NCBI GenBank assembly: GCA_012842395.1
Contig: DUSX01000009.1
Location: 186,001 to 250,000, forward strand
Direction: 5' to 3'
Source: Bacillota bacterium
GTDB taxonomy: Bacteria > Bacillota > SHA-98 > UBA4971
Length of the DNA stretch: 64,000 nt
Shown in pieces: positions 60,239-64,000 of the stretch (the stretch's first letter is position 1; every line of letters starts with the position of its first letter). A program made the translations under genes and the position numbers. Below the pieces are notes generated by a model. The model saw nothing but the letters and a program-made list of their open reading frames with translations, had not been told where the DNA came from and made no database searches.

Positions 60239-60538
60239 GTGATCGTCCTGTTCATAGCGAGAGTGGTCGGAAAGGTAGTCGCTACTCGCAAGGACGAGAA
60301 ACTGGAGGGCGTGAAGCTGCTTATCATCGAGCCGTTGAAGCGGGACGGCACGCCTTCCGGGAAGCCGTTGGTTGCCGTGGATAGCGTCGGTGCGGGCGCA
60401 GGCGAGATAGTGCATGCGGTGAAAGGAAGAGAGGCGTCGCTGCCTCTGCCAAAGGCAGGGGCTCCCGTTGATGTTGCCATCGTGGGGATAGTGGACCGCA
60501 TTTTCCCGGATGAGGGAACACCCAGGTCCTGTCGCTAG
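60239..60538 (+). CDS. BMC-P vertex protein (EutN/CcmL family) 2
   Basis: A 99-residue vertex protein: ARVVGKVVATRKDEKLEG, KPLVAVDSVGAGAGEIV, VDVAIVGIVDRI. GTG at 60239 gives a slightly long N-terminus (MIVLFIARVV), and a start nearer 60248 cannot be excluded. Confidence 0.9.
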   Translation: MIVLFIARVVGKVVATRKDEKLEGVKLLIIEPLKRDGTPSGKPLVAVDSVGAGAGEIVHAVKGREASLPLPKAGAPVDVAIVGIVDRIFPDEGTPRSCR

Positions 60539-60631
60539 GAAGCGGGCGCCGGCGTAAGGCAAGGCGTCGTCGTGCGTGACCTTCCGGCCCGTCCGGTGTA
60601 GACCGGTGGCTGACGCGCTCGAGGTGGGGCT

Positions 60632-60919
60632 GTGGTAATCGGCAGGGTTGTCGGGTCGGTTGTGGCGACCCAGAAGAACCAGAGTTTTGTCGGGTCCAAG
60701 ATGCTCCTTGTGCAGCCTTTGGATCTCGACGGCAATGATTACGGCCAGGAGATCCTGGCCATCGACACGCAGGACGCGGGGCCTGGCGATATCGTTCTTG
60801 TCGTGAGTGAAGGCAATTCCGCCCGGCAGGCCATGGGAAAGAGCGACGCGCCCATAGATTCGGTCATCATTGGGGTCGTTGACATCGTTCGCATATCTCG
60901 GCGTTTCGAAGGGAGGTAG
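60632..60919 (+). CDS. BMC-P vertex protein (EutN/CcmL family) 3
   Basis: A 95-residue vertex protein: IGRVVGSVVATQKNQSFVG, EILAIDTQDAGPGDIVLVV, SVIIGVVDIV. It is the most divergent of the three (QKNQS instead of RKDEK). GTG start follows GAGGTGGGG. Three different BMC-P proteins in one locus is a recurrent feature of SPU-like and related shells. Confidence 0.92.
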   Translation: MVIGRVVGSVVATQKNQSFVGSKMLLVQPLDLDGNDYGQEILAIDTQDAGPGDIVLVVSEGNSARQAMGKSDAPIDSVIIGVVDIVRISRRFEGR

Positions 60920-60973
60920 GCCGTACCTCGCTCGCGCACGCGGCCCAGGCCGGGCGCGATACGGCATGGTTGG

Positions 60974-62533
60974 ATGGGAATTGATGAGTTGATCGAGAGG
61001 GTCACCGACGACGTGATAGCTGAGATGAAGAAACGAGGCGAGATCCCACAGGTGACACCGAGTCAGCCCGGGGCGTCCCCAACTCGAGGGGTCTCATCCG
61101 CTGCGGGATCGGGGGACGGCCCGAGAGTGCTCGTGATCTTGGCCGGCGACAGGACGCTGCTTGAGAACGCGCTGGTCCAGTTGGGACGAATCGGTGACCG
61201 CGGGCTCTCTGTTGCGTGTCTTATGTCCGCGGAAGCCAAGGAGTCGTGCGGCCAGAGCGCCGTATCAGGGGCGCTGGGTCGGGTGTCCTTCGTGGATGAA
61301 CGAGACGCCCTGAGTGCGGCTTCATGTGCTGATGTTGCGGTGGTCCCGGTCCTTCCCCTCCACGTGGCGGCGCGCGCGGCGCTGCTGACTGGCGACGACG
61401 CAGTCACAAACGCTATCGTCACGATGCTTGCGCAAGGTAAGCGGGTCTATGCCGCAGCCGACTCGTTACAGCTGGCAGCCGGCCGAATGGACGGTGGAAA
61501 CGGTGGGCGGGTGGGGCAGAACTTCGCCCTCCGCAGGCAAATGGACGAGTACCTCAAGAGACTCCGGGAATACGGCATGATAGTCGTTGACTCCAAGGAC
61601 CTCGGGCATGAACTGGAGCGCGGGCTCCGTATAGTGGGTGCGGCGCGTTCGGAAAGCGCGGGCCCGTCGACGGTTTTCACTGGGGGCGCCCCTGTCCCCG
61701 GTGCTGCGGCGGAGGGCCGATCGGGGACCCGGACCGGCAGTGCGGACTCATCAAAGTGCTCGAGGCTTTTCGGCGAATGCTCCGCATGTGGGAAGTGCGT
61801 CCAGGAGAATCCTGACGGCACGGCGAGGATAGTCGAAGCGGGGGCGTCGCGGATTGCCGCCGCGCCCGGCGTCGGCGCGATTGCCAGCGATGTGGCCGCC
61901 ATGATAGACCATACGCTACTGAAGCCTGACGCCACGCGAGACCAGATCGTCAAGTTGTGCGAAGAGGCGAAGCAATACGGTTTCGCGTCGGTTTGTGTGA
62001 ACCCCACCAACGTGAGCCTCGCGGCGAGCCTCCTCAAGGGTACACCCGTGAAGGTGTGCACTGTCATTGGCTTCCCGCTCGGAGCTACGACTCCGACCGC
62101 GAAAGCGGTGGAAACCCGCGATGCCATAGCAAACGGCGCGACCGAAGTGGACATGGTCATCAACGTGGGGGCCCTCAAGTCAGGCGACTACGACCTGGTC
62201 AAACGCGACATCGAGGCGGTGGTGGACGCGGCCCGCGGCAAAGCGATCGTCAAGGTCATCCTTGAGACGGCGCTTCTGACGGACGAGGAAAAGGTGAAGG
62301 CCTGCCTGCTGGCGAAGATGGCTGGAGCTGACTTTGTGAAGACTTCGACCGGCTTTGGCCCCGGCGGCGCGACTGTCGAAGACGTGAGGCTCATGCGCAA
62401 AGTGGTCGGCAAAGAGATGGGGGTGAAGGCCTCCGGCGGCATCAGAAACCTTGAATCTGCGCGCAAGATGATAGAGGCGGGGGCTTCGCGTATAGGCGCT
62501 AGTGCTAGCGTTGCGATCGTGAAGGGTGAGTAG
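60974..62533 (+). CDS. deoC: Fusion: encapsulation peptide + flavoprotein-like (HFCD) domain + Cys motif + deoxyribose-phosphate aldolase
   Basis: A 519-residue multidomain protein. Residues 1-22 ([20 protein letters not shown]) form an amphipathic helix like an encapsulation peptide. Residues about 45-220 resemble HFCD flavoproteins ([34 protein letters not shown]). Residues about 260-276 hold [14 protein letters not shown], a possible iron-sulfur site. Residues about 290-519 are Deo[28 protein letters not shown], Schiff-base Lys in FVKTSTGFG near 455 and VKASGGIRN. DeoC alone has about 220 residues. The aldolase would split 2-deoxyribose 5-phosphate, or a relative, into acetaldehyde and glyceraldehyde 3-phosphate, feeding the aldehyde dehydrogenase. 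ATG start at 60974. Confidence 0.9.
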   Translation: MGIDELIERVTDDVIAEMKKRGEIPQVTPSQPGASPTRGVSSAAGSGDGPRVLVILAGDRTLLENALVQLGRIGDRGLSVACLMSAEAKESCGQSAVSGALGRVSFVDERDALSAASCADVAVVPVLPLHVAARAALLTGDDAVTNAIVTMLAQGKRVYAAADSLQLAAGRMDGGNGGRVGQNFALRRQMDEYLKRLREYGMIVVDSKDLGHELERGLRIVGAARSESAGPSTVFTGGAPVPGAAAEGRSGTRTGSADSSKCSRLFGECSACGKCVQENPDGTARIVEAGASRIAAAPGVGAIASDVAAMIDHTLLKPDATRDQIVKLCEEAKQYGFASVCVNPTNVSLAASLLKGTPVKVCTVIGFPLGATTPTAKAVETRDAIANGATEVDMVINVGALKSGDYDLVKRDIEAVVDAARGKAIVKVILETALLTDEEKVKACLLAKMAGADFVKTSTGFGPGGATVEDVRLMRKVVGKEMGVKASGGIRNLESARKMIEAGASRIGASASVAIVKGE

Positions 62534-62658
62534 AAGCGACAACGTGCGCGACAACGTGCCACATGCCAGCGTGCCAGATGCCGGCAGAGGTCAAACGTGG
62601 CGGCCGCGCAACCCTGAGCACAATGAGGGATCCGCAGTGGTCCGCGGTTAGCGCGTGC

Positions 62659-64000
62659 CTACCAGCCGAACCTCACGTGGAACCACCTCTTTACGAGCTC
62701 GACCATGACAAGGTAGGCCGAGACCATTCCGGCGAGAACGAGGAAGAACGCCGGCGGAAGAGGCGTGAACCCGAAAAACAGACCGACCGGGGTATACGGT
62801 ATCGCTACGCCGAGCCCGACGGCCGCAAGCGTCGTGAACCATAACGCGGCGCTTGCCTTGCTTTTGAGGACGCTTTGCCGTGAACGGATGACATGGATGA
62901 CCAGGGTCTGGGTGGCAAGCGACTCGACGAACCATCCGGTCTGGAAGAGCGCAGCTCCCGCGTGGAATAGTCGGAGCATGACGAGATAGGTCAGGATATC
63001 GTAGAGAGAGCTGATCGGGCCGAAGATGAGCATGAAGTTCCTGATGAACCCGACATTCCATCGCCGCGGTCGCGCTATGTAGTCACCGTCCACGCGGTCA
63101 GTTGGGATGCTCACCTGCGAGAAATCATAGAGCAGGTTGTTGAGCAGTATTTGCACCGGCAGCATGGGTAGGAAGGGCACGAGCACCGATGCCGCGGGGA
63201 CGCTGAACATGTTCCCGAAATTGGAGCTGGTTCCCATCATTATGTATTTCATCGTGTTCGCGAAGGTCCGGCGCCCCTCCACTATGCCATTCTCAAGGAT
63301 GTCAAGGCCTTCCTCCATGAGGACGATATCCGCAGCTTCCTTTGCCACGTCGGCGGCATTGTTGACGGAGATCCCCACGTCGGCCGTGCGCAGCGACAGC
63401 GTGTCGTTGATGCCGTCTCCCATGTAGCCGACGACGTGCCCACTCCGCTTCAGGACGGTGATCACGCGGCTCTTCTGCTCCGGGCTGAGGCGTGCGCAGA
63501 TGGTCGCGGTCTCCAGCCGCGAGGCGAGGTCCTCATCGCTCATGAGATCCATCTCGTGTCCCATGAGGACTCCGCCGACCTTGAGCCCGACACGTTCACA
63601 GATTTGCTCTGTGACGAGCTCATTGTCACCCGTGAGGATCTTGACGTTCACCCCGAGCCTAGCGAGTTCCTCGAGCGACTTTGCCGCGCTGGCCTTGGGA
63701 GGGTCTATGAACGTGACGTAACCTGCGAAGACCATGTCGGTCTCGTCGTCTCTGGAATATACGTTTCTGTTGCTGTCGATGCGCTTGTAGGCCACTGCAA
63801 GCACCCGGTAACCATCCCGGCTCAACTCCGTGAAGCGGTCGTACGCCAGACGCTTGAGAGCAGGGCCGAACTCGACCGGCTTTCCGTCCACTTCCGCTAG
63901 AGCACACACATCCAGGAGACTCTCGGGAGCGCCCTTGGTTATCAGGATACGCTCGGCGTCTTTTTCGGCGACCACCGACGTGCGCTTACGGACGAAGTCG
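62659..64000 (-). CDS. mgtA: Magnesium-transporting P-type ATPase (MgtA-like), C-terminal part
   Basis: The gene runs off the right end of the window; 447 C-terminal residues are visible. They contain part of the nucleotide-binding domain (ITKGAPESLLDVC), DPPK, the hinge GYMGDGIND and transmembrane segments 5-10, including NNLLYDFSQ, characteristic of the P3B Mg2+ pumps MgtA/MgtB. The phosphorylation-site Asp lies outside. After GDGIND the usual AP(A/S)L reads TLSL. It converges with the BMC operon, with a 125-bp gap and no clear terminator. Confidence 0.92.
   Translation of the reverse strand, partial: DFVRKRTSVVAEKDAERILITKGAPESLLDVCALAEVDGKPVEFGPALKRLAYDRFTELSRDGYRVLAVAYKRIDSNRNVYSRDDETDMVFAGYVTFIDPPKASAAKSLEELARLGVNVKILTGDNELVTEQICERVGLKVGGVLMGHEMDLMSDEDLASRLETATICARLSPEQKSRVITVLKRSGHVVGYMGDGINDTLSLRTADVGISVNNAADVAKEAADIVLMEEGLDILENGIVEGRRTFANTMKYIMMGTSSNFGNMFSVPAASVLVPFLPMLPVQILLNNLLYDFSQVSIPTDRVDGDYIARPRRWNVGFIRNFMLIFGPISSLYDILTYLVMLRLFHAGAALFQTGWFVESLATQTLVIHVIRSRQSVLKSKASAALWFTTLAAVGLGVAIPYTPVGLFFGFTPLPPAFFLVLAGMVSAYLVMVELVKRWFHVRFGW

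Noticed and set aside
60239-60919. Assigning the EutN/CcmL genes to a carboxysome
   Set aside because: There is no RuBisCO, carbonic anhydrase or CcmM; the neighbours are aldehyde-processing enzymes.

Overview
The window looks like a GC-rich (roughly 60-65% by eye) chromosomal segment of a Bacillota/Clostridia-like bacterium. Reasons: a HutP-family regulator upstream of an aromatic amino-acid operon, an AbrB/SpoVT-type regulator, SorC-family regulators, strong GGAGG ribosome binding sites with frequent GTG and TTG starts, and sigma-A type promoters with 17-bp spacers. Neither solute-binding protein has a lipobox cysteine, so a diderm Bacillota lineage is possible. The exact taxon cannot be fixed from sequence alone.

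Layout. 1-1187: a decayed hemerythrin/DUF438 remnant and a stretch of dyads recurring every 60-61 bp. 1188-7974: a glycerol kinase, a membrane-anchored S41/PDZ protease-like protein, a CrtI-like FAD oxidoreductase, then (minus strand) RsgA with a small translationally coupled partner. 8706-10037: an ERCC4-type nuclease (minus). 10523-18692: a promoter and a peptide-uptake and hydrolysis operon (binding protein, two permeases, N-acyl-D-amino-acid deacylase-like amidohydrolase, creatinase-like M24 protein, M19 dipeptidase). 18969-22945: an McrBC restriction pair (minus, lower GC), with an EVE domain in McrB. 23287-27758: an AbrB-like regulator followed by a heterodimeric ABC exporter. 27994-38722 (minus): hutP-like gene, long leader with an intrinsic terminator, then aroH-aroF-tyrA-aroA-aroE-aroC-aroKB-aroQ, i.e. 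shikimate/chorismate/prephenate synthesis in one operon. 38840-52939: a sugar/polyol catabolic region with alcohol dehydrogenase, ribose-type ABC importer, SDR, second alcohol dehydrogenase, glycerol-kinase-like FGGY kinase and three consecutive SorC-type regulators. 52995-62533: a bacterial microcompartment (BMC) operon. 62659-64000: the C-terminal part of an MgtA-type P-type ATPase (minus).

The most interesting system is 38840-62533. The BMC operon encodes an acylating aldehyde dehydrogenase, PduL-type phosphotransacylase, two BMC-H, one PduT-like BMC-T with the iron-sulfur cysteine, three BMC-P vertex proteins, a PduS-like iron-sulfur flavoprotein, an RpiB homologue and a DeoC aldolase fused to a flavoprotein-like domain. 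There is no cobalamin-dependent dehydratase, ethanolamine lyase or glycyl-radical enzyme, so the aldehyde probably comes from the aldolase. This matches the class described as sugar-phosphate-utilizing (SPU) BMCs. The aldehyde dehydrogenase, PduL and DeoC all carry terminal amphipathic helices that look like encapsulation peptides. An identical 12-bp palindrome lies upstream of the importer operon and upstream of the third SorC gene that precedes the BMC operon, suggesting one regulon: import, oxidation, phosphorylation, isomerisation, aldol cleavage in the compartment, then acyl-CoA and acyl-phosphate.

A second notable system is the aro operon. A HutP-like protein, whose family includes RNA-binding antiterminators, is encoded just upstream of a roughly 290-nt leader that contains regularly spaced NAG triplets and ends in a strong intrinsic terminator. 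This suggests HutP-type antitermination of aromatic amino-acid synthesis.
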